A stretch of 7,733 nt of DNA from Halomonas sp. Its GTDB lineage: Bacteria; Pseudomonadota; Gammaproteobacteria; Pseudomonadales; Halomonadaceae. A program made the translations under genes and the position numbers. A model generated the notes under the pieces. It worked only from the letters and a program-made list of their open reading frames with translations, had not been told where the DNA came from and did no database searches. Shown here piece after piece: positions 1 through 5,762 of this stretch. The stretch's first letter is position 1, and every line of letters starts with the position of its first letter. The DNA lies in NCBI GenBank assembly GCA_007129225.1, contig SKVX01000214.1, positions 1-7,733 of the forward strand, written 5' to 3'.

Positions 1-1088
1 ACTCCAGCGGTGAACGGCTGATACTCGACTGGCTGAGCCATTTCCATGGGCTTCCGGTGGATGACCTGACCTCCTGTGCCTATCACTACCATGACAATGA
101 CGCCGCTCGTCATTTGATGCGGGTGGCCGTTGGGCTGGATTCGATGGTGCTGGGTGAGCCGCAGATACTCGGCCAGCTCAAGGAGGCCTACCAGTCGGCG
201 CGTCTGGCCAGTGGGCTCGGCGGCGAGCTGGAACTGCTGTTCCAGCATACCTTTTCGGTGGCCAAGCAGGTGCGCACGCGTACCGGGATTGGCCAGAACC
301 CGGTCTCGGTCGCCTACGCGGCGGTCAGTCTGGCTAGCCGGATATTCGACGACTTCGGCCGCTCCCGTGCGCTGTTGATCGGTGCGGGCGAAACCATCGA
401 GCTGGTGGCACGTCATCTGCGTGAGGCGGGCGTGCGTAACATGATCGTTGCCAATCGTACCCGTGAGCGTGCCGAGGTGCTGGCCCGGGAATTCAATGCC
501 GAGGCGATCTCCCTGAGCGAGATTCCGGATGCGCTGGTGCGCTCGGATATCGTCATCTCGTCCACCGCGGCCCCGCTGCCGATTCTCGGCAAGGGTATGG
601 CCGAGCGGGCACTGAAGAAGCGTCGCCACCGGCCGATCTTCATGGTCGATATCGCCGTGCCCCGGGACATCGAGCCGGAAGTCGGTGAGCTGGACGATGT
701 CTTCCTCTATACCGTGGATGATCTCAACGAGGTGATCCAGGAGAATCGTCGGCACCGGCAGGCAGCGGCCGACCAGGCCGAGTCGTTGATCGAGCATGGC
801 GTCAGTGTCTGGCTCCATGAGCGTCGTATCCGCGGCGGCGGGGAGCTGATCCGGCGCTATCGAGACCAGGCCGCCGAGCTTCGCCTCCATTCTGAGCAGC
901 AGGCAATGGCCCGGCTGGCTCGTGGCGAGGACCCGGAAGAGGTGGTTCGCATCCTTGCCCATCAGCTCACCAACCGTATGCTGCATCGGCCAACGGTCGC
1001 ACTGCGTGAAGCCTCTGGCAGCGAGCGACGCGACCTGCTGGCGGCCGCCGAAGCGCTGCTGCTTGACCCCTCATCAATAAAACCCTGA
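1..1088 (+). CDS. hemA: Glutamyl-tRNA reductase (5' end cut off by window)
   Basis: HemA reduces glutamyl-tRNA(Glu) to glutamate-1-semialdehyde with NADPH in the cytoplasm, the first committed step of C5-pathway tetrapyrrole (heme) synthesis. The reading frame is open from base 3, so the gene begins before the window; 361 residues are visible. E. coli HemA has 418, so about 60 N-terminal residues are missing, including the catalytic cysteine of the family's TCNRTE motif, which should lie just outside. Visible landmarks are the LMRVAVGLDSMVLGEPQILGQ block, FSVAKQVRTRTGIG, the NADPH-binding LLIGAGETIELVARHLREAG, VANRTRERAEVLA, ISSTAAPLPILGKGM and VDIAVPRDIEPEVG, then a helical C-terminal dimerisation region ending in a weakly conserved tail. 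A GTG at base 57 is in frame but is internal to the conserved fold, not a real start. The gene is followed after 11 bp by prfA, the usual gammaproteobacterial order. The identification is nearly certain. Confidence 0.97.
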   Translation, partial: SSGERLILDWLSHFHGLPVDDLTSCAYHYHDNDAARHLMRVAVGLDSMVLGEPQILGQLKEAYQSARLASGLGGELELLFQHTFSVAKQVRTRTGIGQNPVSVAYAAVSLASRIFDDFGRSRALLIGAGETIELVARHLREAGVRNMIVANRTRERAEVLAREFNAEAISLSEIPDALVRSDIVISSTAAPLPILGKGMAERALKKRRHRPIFMVDIAVPRDIEPEVGELDDVFLYTVDDLNEVIQENRRHRQAAADQAESLIEHGVSVWLHERRIRGGGELIRRYRDQAAELRLHSEQQAMARLARGEDPEEVVRILAHQLTNRMLHRPTVALREASGSERRDLLAAAEALLLDPSSIKP

Positions 1089-1099
1089 CAGGAAACGCC

Positions 1100-2188
1100 A
1101 TGAAAGCGACCCTGCGCCAGCGACTCGATGCCTTCGTCGAGCGCTTCGAGGAGCTCGCCGCCCTGCTGGCGGAGCCCGAAGTGATTACCGACCAGACGCG
1201 GTTTCGCGACTATTCCCGGGAATACGCCGAACTCGAGCCTCTCGTCGATGCCTGGCGTGACTACCGGCATGCTGAAGGGGAGCTGGAAGATGCCGTTCAC
1301 CTTGCCGGCGACAGCGATGCCGACATGCGCGAGCTGGCCGAGCTCGAGATGGTAGAGGGGCGCGAGAGGCTGGCGGCGCTGGAGGTTCGGCTCAAGCAAC
1401 TGCTGGTGCCCCGCGACCCGGATGATGGTCGCAACGTTTTTCTCGAGGTGCGTGCGGGTACCGGTGGCGACGAGGCGGCGCTGTTCGCCGGCGACCTGTT
1501 CCGCATGTACTCGCGCTATGCCGAGAAGCGTGGCTGGAAAGTCGAAGTGGTCAGCGCCAGTCACGGTGAGCAGGGTGGCTACAAGGAGGTCATCTCGCGA
1601 ATCAAGGGAGAGGGGGTCTATGCCCGCCTCAAGTTCGAGTCCGGCGCCCACCGCGTGCAACGGGTGCCGGCCACTGAATCCCAGGGTCGTATCCATACCT
1701 CTGCCTGTACCGTGGCCGTGATGCCCGAGGCTGACACGGTGGGTGATGTTGAGATCAATCCGGCTGACCTGCGTGTGGACACCTTCCGCTCCAGCGGAGC
1801 CGGGGGGCAGCACGTCAATACCACCGATTCGGCCATTCGCCTCACCCACCTGCCGACCGGCGTGGTGGTCGAATGCCAGGAGGAGCGCAGTCAGCACAAG
1901 AACCGCGCCAAGGCGATGTCGCTGCTGGCCGCCAGGCTCAAGCAGAGCGCCCAGGACAGCCAGCGCCGCGAGCAGGCCGATACGCGCCGTTCGCTGGTGG
2001 GGTCGGGGGATCGCAGCGAGCGAATCCGCACCTATAACTTTCCCCAGGGGCGCCTGACGGATCACCGTATCAACCTTACCCTCTACAAGTTGGGGGAAGT
2101 GATGGCCGGCGAACTCGATGAAGTCATCGAGCCGCTGATTCACGAGCATCAGGCCGAGCAACTTGCGGCCCTGCAGCAGGAGGGCTGA
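1100..2188 (+). CDS. prfA: Peptide chain release factor 1 (RF1)
   Basis: RF1 reads UAA and UAG stop codons in the ribosomal A site and triggers hydrolysis of peptidyl-tRNA. The protein has 362 residues, full length for the family. The codon-recognition motif is P190-A191-T192, the PAT form that marks RF1 rather than RF2 (SPF). The catalytic GGQ is G235-G236-Q237 within SSGAGGQHVNTTDSAIRL; Q237 is the glutamine methylated by PrmC. The conserved VRAGTGGDEAALFA stretch lies at about 117-130 and the C-terminal RTYNFPQGRLTDHRINLTLY block is also present. ATG 1100 is preceded by an AGGA ribosome binding site seven bases upstream, inside the 11-bp gap after hemA, so the two are probably co-transcribed. 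The stop TGA shares its A with the prmC start. No in-frame UGA frameshift signal of the RF2 type is present, as expected for RF1. Confidence 0.98.
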   Translation: MKATLRQRLDAFVERFEELAALLAEPEVITDQTRFRDYSREYAELEPLVDAWRDYRHAEGELEDAVHLAGDSDADMRELAELEMVEGRERLAALEVRLKQLLVPRDPDDGRNVFLEVRAGTGGDEAALFAGDLFRMYSRYAEKRGWKVEVVSASHGEQGGYKEVISRIKGEGVYARLKFESGAHRVQRVPATESQGRIHTSACTVAVMPEADTVGDVEINPADLRVDTFRSSGAGGQHVNTTDSAIRLTHLPTGVVVECQEERSQHKNRAKAMSLLAARLKQSAQDSQRREQADTRRSLVGSGDRSERIRTYNFPQGRLTDHRINLTLYKLGEVMAGELDEVIEPLIHEHQAEQLAALQQEG

Positions 2189-3027
2189 TGGATATCGACA
2201 GCTTGCTGGGCCGTGCAACGGAGCGGCTTGCCCAGGCGGGCTCGGCCAGCCCGCGCCTTGATGCCGAGGTGCTGCTGGGCCACGTGCTGGGCGTCGACCG
2301 TACCTGGCTCTACACCTGGGGTGACAGGGCGGCCCCGGTGTATGAGCGCGCCCGATTCGAGGCGCTGGTAGCAGCCCGGGCCGAGGGTCACCCCGTCGCT
2401 TACCTGATCGGTGAACGCGAGTTCTGGGGGCTGGCCCTCACCACCTCGCCGCAGACCCTGATCCCGCGGCCCGATACCGAGACCCTGGTGGAGGCTGCGC
2501 TGGAGCTGGCTCCCGCTACTCGGGGGCGATTGCTGGACCTGGGTACCGGCACCGGCGCAATAGCCCTGGCCTTTGCCAGCGAGCGTCCCGGCTGGCAGAT
2601 AACCGGCATTGACCGGATAGAGGGGGCAGTGGTGCTCGCCACGGCCAATGCCGAGAGGCTGGGTATTGCCAACGTGAGCTTCCTGGTCAGCGACTGGTTC
2701 TCGGCCCTCTCCACCGAATGCTTCGACGTGATCGTCGCCAACCCCCCTTACATCGCCGAGAGCGATCCGCACCTCATGCTCGGCGACGTCCGCTTCGAGC
2801 CCGCCGGCGCGCTGGTGGCAGGGGAGGATGGGCTGGCCGAGCTGCGGCGCCTGACCGAATCGGCACCACGCCATCTTCTTCCGGGTGGCTGGCTGGCCAT
2901 GGAGCACGGCCATGACCAGGCCGAGCGAGTGAGAGAGCTGCTGCAGGCGGCTGGATATCGCGACGTTGCCAGTCGTCATGATCTGTCGGGCCGGCAGCGA
3001 GTGACTCTGGGGCGCATGGCGGGCTAA
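2188..3027 (+). CDS. prmC: Release factor glutamine N5-methyltransferase
   Basis: PrmC uses S-adenosylmethionine to methylate the side-chain amide of the GGQ glutamine of RF1 and RF2, which raises termination efficiency. The 279 residues match the usual size. An N-terminal helical recognition domain spans about 1-75 and is followed by FWGLALTTSPQTLIPRPDTE (about 79-98). The Rossmann methyltransferase domain has the SAM-binding LLDLGTGTGAIAL (about 115-127), and the catalytic NPPY motif at 185-188, in the form used by glutamine N5-methyltransferases, is followed by IAESDPHL. Start ATG 2188 overlaps the prfA stop (TGATG) and has AGGAGG four bases upstream, inside the prfA end, which suggests translational coupling of the enzyme to its substrate. 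The gene is followed by a 187-bp gap, and I see no convincing hairpin with a T-tract right after its stop. Confidence 0.97.
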   Translation: MDIDSLLGRATERLAQAGSASPRLDAEVLLGHVLGVDRTWLYTWGDRAAPVYERARFEALVAARAEGHPVAYLIGEREFWGLALTTSPQTLIPRPDTETLVEAALELAPATRGRLLDLGTGTGAIALAFASERPGWQITGIDRIEGAVVLATANAERLGIANVSFLVSDWFSALSTECFDVIVANPPYIAESDPHLMLGDVRFEPAGALVAGEDGLAELRRLTESAPRHLLPGGWLAMEHGHDQAERVRELLQAAGYRDVASRHDLSGRQRVTLGRMAG

Positions 3028-3214
3028 CGTTGAGGGCTGGCTACTGGAGGGGGTGGGCGTGCTGTGGTACACCTGTTCAGGAAATCTTTCCGATTGTCGT
3101 CATGATTCCATGCCTCTGCACCCCCAGCGCGCTGCATTACCGCTGATTGTTGGTCGGATCCACCGGCATGGCGACATCATCCATTCATCCTGATCCGGTT
3201 TGCCAAATACGACA
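3028..3214. other. Intergenic region between prmC and lrp
   Basis: This 187-bp non-coding gap separates the hemA-prfA-prmC group from lrp. It holds an Lrp-like site with short inverted repeats (listed separately). A 10-bp perfect palindrome, CAGCGCGCTG, lies at 3125-3134. A 6-bp inverted repeat pairs CGGATC at 3155-3160 with GATCCG at 3192-3197, a possible hairpin in the lrp leader just before its start. No good -35/-10 pair and no rho-independent terminator could be picked with confidence. The lrp promoter is nevertheless expected here, because the gap is long compared with the tight spacing of the neighbouring genes. Confidence 0.6.
3078..3092 (+). promoter_or_regulatory. Candidate Lrp binding site upstream of lrp
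   Basis: The 15-mer CAGGAAATCTTTCCG agrees with the published E. coli Lrp consensus YAGHAWATTWTDCTR at 12 of 15 positions by hand count; mismatches are at positions 4, 9 and 14. Its core GGAAATCTTTCC (3080-3091) is a 5-bp inverted repeat around a TC centre. It touches a second small inverted repeat, CCTGTTCAGG (3072-3081). The site ends about 120 bp before the lrp start codon. E. coli lrp is autoregulated, so an upstream Lrp site would be in keeping. Assignment rests on consensus match only. Confidence 0.45.
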
Positions 3215-3715
3215 ATGAAAGCCAAATCCCGCTCGCTCGACCGTATCGACCTCAACATCCTGCGCTGCTTGCAGGAAAATGCCCGCATCTCCTATGTCGA
3301 CCTTGCCGCCCAGGTGGGGCTCTCCACCACGCCGTGCCTGGAGCGCGTCAAGCGACTGGAGAAGTCAGGTGTCATCCGCGGCTACAAGGCGGTTCTCGAT
3401 CCCAGGGCCCTCAAGGCCAATCTGCTGGTGTTCGTCGAGATCAGCCTTGAGACCCAGTCCCCTGCGGTATTCGATGAGTTCCGTCGCGCCGTGGCGAGGC
3501 TGCCCCAGATCCAGGAATGCCACCTGGTGTCGGGGCAGTTCGACTACATCCTCAAATGCCGGATTCCGGAAATGGCAGCCTATCGGCAGCTGCTCGGCGA
3601 CGTGGTGCTGACCCTCCCGGGAGTCAAGGAGTCCAAGAGTTATGTGGTCATGGAAGAGGTCAAGGAGGAATTCTCCATCTACGTACCCGACATCGAGGAG
3701 CTCGAAGGCAAGTGA
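3215..3715 (+). CDS. lrp: Leucine-responsive regulatory protein (Lrp/AsnC family)
   Basis: Lrp is a DNA-binding global regulator of amino-acid metabolism that responds to leucine or other amino acids and assembles into dimers up to hexadecamers. From ATG 3215 the protein has 166 residues, close to the 164 of E. coli Lrp. An N-terminal helix-turn-helix spans about 25-54 (ISYVDLAAQVGLSTTPCLERVKRLEKSGVI). The C-terminal RAM effector domain contains LLVFVEISL (about 70-78), ECHLVSGQFDYILK (101-114) and LPGVKESKSYVVMEEVKEE. These blocks are very close to E. coli Lrp and to the Pseudomonas Lrp-type protein, closer than to AsnC or BkdR. A TTG at 3200 would add five residues, but the ATG fits the family. 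No strong Shine-Dalgarno precedes either start. The last base of the stop is the A of the moeB ATG. The ligand, and a role as global versus local DadR-like regulator, cannot be fixed from sequence. Confidence 0.92.
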   Translation: MKAKSRSLDRIDLNILRCLQENARISYVDLAAQVGLSTTPCLERVKRLEKSGVIRGYKAVLDPRALKANLLVFVEISLETQSPAVFDEFRRAVARLPQIQECHLVSGQFDYILKCRIPEMAAYRQLLGDVVLTLPGVKESKSYVVMEEVKEEFSIYVPDIEELEGK

Positions 3716-4470
3716 TGGCGATGGACGATAACCAGCTGCTGCGATACAGCCGCCAGATCATGCTGGAGTCGATCGATATCGACGGCCAGGAGCGGCTGCT
3801 GTCATCACGGGTGCTGGTGGTGGGTGCCGGTGGACTGGGTTCGCCGGTGGCGCTCTATCTTGCCGCCGCCGGGGTGGGGCATCTCACCCTGGCCGATGCC
3901 GACAGCGTTGAGCTCTCCAACCTGCAGCGCCAGATCGCTCACGGCATGGGCGACCTCGAGCGCAACAAGGCCGAGTCGGCTCGCGAGTCGGCGCTGATGC
4001 TCAATCCCGGCTGCGATATCTCGGTGGTGACGCAGCATCTGGCGGGTGCGGCAATGGATGATGCCGTGGCCGCAGTGGATCTGGTACTTGACTGTACCGA
4101 CCGCTTCTCCAGTCGCTATGCAATCAATGCCGCCAGTCGCAAGGCGGGCAAGCCACTGGTATCCGGTGCGGCGATCCGCTTCTCCGGGCAACTGGCGGTG
4201 TTCGACCCCCGTGACCCGACAAGCCCCTGCTACGCCTGCCTCTATCCTCTCGGAGAGGGCGACGACGAGGCGCTGCGCTGCGCCGAGAATGGCGTCGTCG
4301 CCCCCCTGGTGGGGTTGATCGGCTGCTTCCAGGCACTGGAGGCGGTCAAGCTGCTCAGCGGTGCCGGCACCCCACACCGCGGGCTCTCCACCTTCGACGG
4401 CATGAGCGGCCATTGGCGTCATTTCCAGGTGCCGCGGGATCCCGCCTGTCCGATCTGCGCCTCGCGCTGA
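3715..4470 (+). CDS. moeB: Molybdopterin-synthase adenylyltransferase (HesA/MoeB/ThiF family)
   Basis: MoeB adenylates the C-terminal glycine of MoaD with ATP so that it can be thiocarboxylated for molybdopterin synthesis; it is an E1-like enzyme of the cytoplasm. From ATG 3715 it has 251 residues, against 249 in E. coli MoeB. Visible are the arginine of LLRYSRQIML (R13), the nucleotide-binding GAGGLG (37-42), SNLQRQ (68-73), DCTDR (126-130) and VSGAAIRFSGQ. Two CxxC pairs, C172/C175 and C245/C248, form the structural zinc site. C189 corresponds to the family's moderately conserved cysteine. There is no rhodanese domain, so it is the short bacterial form. AAGG at 3705-3708 favours ATG 3715 over ATG 3721. 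The start overlaps the lrp stop (TGATG), implying coupled translation. ThiF, which activates ThiS for thiamine, is the main alternative; the location after prmC favours MoeB. Confidence 0.88.
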   Translation: MAMDDNQLLRYSRQIMLESIDIDGQERLLSSRVLVVGAGGLGSPVALYLAAAGVGHLTLADADSVELSNLQRQIAHGMGDLERNKAESARESALMLNPGCDISVVTQHLAGAAMDDAVAAVDLVLDCTDRFSSRYAINAASRKAGKPLVSGAAIRFSGQLAVFDPRDPTSPCYACLYPLGEGDDEALRCAENGVVAPLVGLIGCFQALEAVKLLSGAGTPHRGLSTFDGMSGHWRHFQVPRDPACPICASR

Positions 4471-4480
4471 GGATGCGATC

Positions 4481-5401
4481 ATGGTCGACCGGTCGGGGCT
4501 GAAACTGGGGCAGGTCAGTGACTTCGATATTCGCTTGATTCGTGTCTTCAAGGCTGTGGTGGAGTGCGGGGGATTCTCCGCTGCAGAGTCCGCACTTGGC
4601 ATCAGCCGGCCGGCAATCAGCCAGCATATGAGCGACCTCGAGAAGCGCCTGGGGCTCAAGCTGTGTCAGCGGGGGCGTGGCGGGTTCTCGCTGACAGAGG
4701 AGGGGCGCCAGGTCTTCGAGGCGACCTTGACCTTGCTGTCGGCGCTGGAAACCTTTCGCACCGAGGTCAACGGCCTGCACCGCAACCTGCGAGGCGAGCT
4801 CAACATTGGTCTGACCGACAACCTGGTCAGCATGCCACGGATGCACGTGACCGATGCCCTGGCCGACCTCAAGGCACAGGGGCCGGACGTGCGAATCAAC
4901 ATCCACATGGAGGCACCGGACCGTATTGCCCAGGGGGTCCTGGACGCCCGCCTGCATGTGGGTGTCGTCCCCGAAGTCAACCTGCCGGCCAGCGTCGATG
5001 CACGCCCGCTCTATGATGAAACCTTGCGGCTTTACTGCGCGGACCGCCATCCACTCTTTCCTCTGCCGGCCGAGTCTCTGGATGAGGCGATCCTGGCCCA
5101 GCATGAAGCAGTACTTCCCGCCTACCCGCTACCCGAGGCGGCTCGCCTTGCCCATGCCAGGCTGAAGGGAACTGCAACGGCCTCCGACCGCGAGGGCGCG
5201 GTCTTTCTCATCCTGACCGGTTGCTATATCGGTTACCTGCCCGACCACCTGGCCGAACCCTGGGTCGGGGCGGGGCGCTTGCGTGCGCTCATTCCCGAGA
5301 CCTGCACCTACCCCATTCCCCTGGTCACGATTACCCGCCGAGACCGCCGTCCACATCGGGTTCTTGACGTCTTTCTGGCCTCGGTGGGTCGCCATGTCTA
5401 G
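4481..5401 (+). CDS. LysR-family transcriptional regulator
   Basis: This is a 306-residue LysR-type regulator of full length. The N-terminal winged helix-turn-helix spans about 15-75 (DFDIRLIRVFKAVVECGGFSAAESALGISRPAISQHMSDLEKRLG, then the wing LCQRGRGGFSLTEEGRQVF). A linker helix follows, and from about residue 105 there is a periplasmic-binding-protein-like effector domain (GELNIGLTDNL to the C-terminus). The start at 4481 is 10 bp after the moeB stop, with GAGG overlapping that stop, so the gene is probably translated from the lrp-moeB transcript. The next gene downstream is puuB, 361 bp away on the same strand. LysR proteins often control adjacent genes, so regulation of the puuBA-like operon is a reasonable inference, although the usual divergent arrangement is absent. 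The effector is unknown, and I do not recognise a named member. Confidence 0.93.
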   Translation: MVDRSGLKLGQVSDFDIRLIRVFKAVVECGGFSAAESALGISRPAISQHMSDLEKRLGLKLCQRGRGGFSLTEEGRQVFEATLTLLSALETFRTEVNGLHRNLRGELNIGLTDNLVSMPRMHVTDALADLKAQGPDVRINIHMEAPDRIAQGVLDARLHVGVVPEVNLPASVDARPLYDETLRLYCADRHPLFPLPAESLDEAILAQHEAVLPAYPLPEAARLAHARLKGTATASDREGAVFLILTGCYIGYLPDHLAEPWVGAGRLRALIPETCTYPIPLVTITRRDRRPHRVLDVFLASVGRHV

Positions 5402-5422
5402 CGAGACATCGCCGCCAGGGAG

Positions 5423-5443
5423 GCACGGCTTTTTGCCGAGTGC
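5423..5443 (+). terminator. Weak hairpin after lysR, possible terminator
   Basis: CGGC-TTTTT-GCCG (5426-5438) forms a 4-bp stem with the T-run in the loop. With a two-base bulge the outer GCAC/GTGC bases extend the pairing. It lies 22 bp past the lysR stop, where a terminator of the lrp-moeB-lysR transcript would be expected. No T-tract follows the stem, so it does not meet the usual rule for a rho-independent terminator. Confidence 0.25.
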
Positions 5444-5484
5444 AATAGCTCGCTTTGATGGTGATTTCTTGACACGCTTTTCCT

Positions 5485-5504
5485 GTTGTTGCACGTGCAA
5501 TAAC
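5485..5504. promoter_or_regulatory. Candidate operator: 20-bp near-perfect palindrome
   Basis: GTTGTTGCACGTGCAATAAC pairs with its own reverse complement at 9 of 10 positions, and the inner TTGCACGTGCAA (12 bp) is perfect. It begins 10 bp after a TTGACA box (5469-5474), so a bound protein would cover the matching -10 region. The size and symmetry suit a dimeric helix-turn-helix regulator. LysR, LacI or TetR types are all possible; the protein that binds is not known. Confidence 0.5.
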
Positions 5505-5602
5505 GCTTGCCAGTGCTCTTTTTGCTCTGCAAGACGTCATAAGTGCGTTGAAACAGAGAGGCGTTGACGATTGCGTTGTTGATGGTTTTTGTTATTGAAT
5601 AC

Positions 5603-5633
5603 TTGACAGGATCCGCGGGTTTGGTGCCAGACT
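5603..5633 (+). promoter_or_regulatory. Candidate promoter of the puuBA-like operon
   Basis: A perfect -35 consensus TTGACA lies at 5603-5608. The best -10 is CAGACT at 5628-5633, with a long 19-bp spacer, three of six matches to TATAAT, and TGC just before it as in an extended -10. The leader would be about 120 nt to the puuB start. The weak -10 suggests a promoter needing an activator. A second TTGACA at 5469-5474 has no usable -10. Confidence 0.35.
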
Positions 5634-5641
5634 AGATGGCA
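5625..5641. promoter_or_regulatory. Inverted repeat TGCCA-N7-TGGCA at the candidate promoter
   Basis: TGCCA at 5625-5629 and TGGCA at 5637-5641 form a perfect 5-bp inverted repeat around seven bases, GACTAGA. It covers the proposed -10 and likely transcription start of the puuBA promoter. This is where a repressor would sit, but the arms are short and chance is not excluded. Confidence 0.3.
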
Positions 5642-5660
5642 TGGCCGCCTGCTCGTCATG

Positions 5661-5720
5661 GGGCTCAACCCGAGGCCATTGTCCCAGGATGGCTTGAACC
5701 CAGGACCAATCATCACCCAG
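5661..5720 (+). repeat. Degenerate 30-bp tandem repeat in the puuB leader
   Basis: Two adjacent 30-bp units start with GGGCTCAACCCGAGGCCA (5661) and GGCTTGAACCCAGGACCA (5691), matching at 12 of the first 18 positions and then diverging. In the puuB frame they read GLNPRP and GLNPGP, with several of the differences silent. Upstream ATG 5658 opens this frame, but a 35-residue extension is not expected for the family and lacks a good ribosome binding site. Confidence 0.35.
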
Positions 5721-5762
5721 CGTGCCGGCTGCCCCCGGCTCCACCATTCAAGGATCGGTTTC

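Larger units (their letters stand above)
5402..5762. other. Regulatory intergenic region upstream of puuB
   Basis: This 361-bp gap has no convincing gene. Its middle, about 5450-5610, is visibly richer in A and T than the surrounding coding DNA. In order it holds: a small hairpin shortly after the lysR stop (5423-5443); a TTGATGGT...CTTGACA block (5455-5474); a 20-bp palindrome (5485-5504); a second TTGATGGT...CTTGACA block (5579-5608); an inverted repeat at the probable promoter (5625-5641); a degenerate 30-bp repeat (5661-5720); and the puuB ribosome binding site. The density of short repeated and dyad motifs suggests the main control region for the puuBA-like operon. Short ORFs crossing it share no recognisable family. 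Confidence 0.7.

Noticed and set aside
962..2218. 418-codon open frame on the minus strand opposite prfA
   Set aside because: It is the mirror of a well-supported conserved gene in GC-rich DNA, shows no recognisable domain, and its composition follows the codon bias of prfA read backwards.
2149..3072. 307-codon minus-strand open frame opposite prmC
   Set aside because: The sense strand encodes a complete PrmC with NPPY and SAM motifs; the antisense product is low in recognisable structure.
3125..3134. CAGCGCGCTG palindrome upstream of lrp as a terminator or operator
   Set aside because: It is short, has no loop or T-tract, and such GC palindromes are expected by chance in DNA of this composition.
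5469..5501. Promoter built on the TTGACA at 5469
   Set aside because: No -10-like hexamer lies at 16-19 bp; that position is filled by the GC-containing palindrome core.
5283..5567. 94-codon open frame running from the lysR end into the intergenic gap
   Set aside because: It overlaps lysR out of frame, has no ribosome binding site in the gap and no recognisable product; its cysteine-rich tail comes from the non-coding region.
5660..5715. tRNA-like GGGTTCAAGCC segment on the minus strand in the puuB leader
   Set aside because: It resembles a T-loop, but the flanking bases do not form the T stem and there is no anticodon arm or acceptor stem around it.
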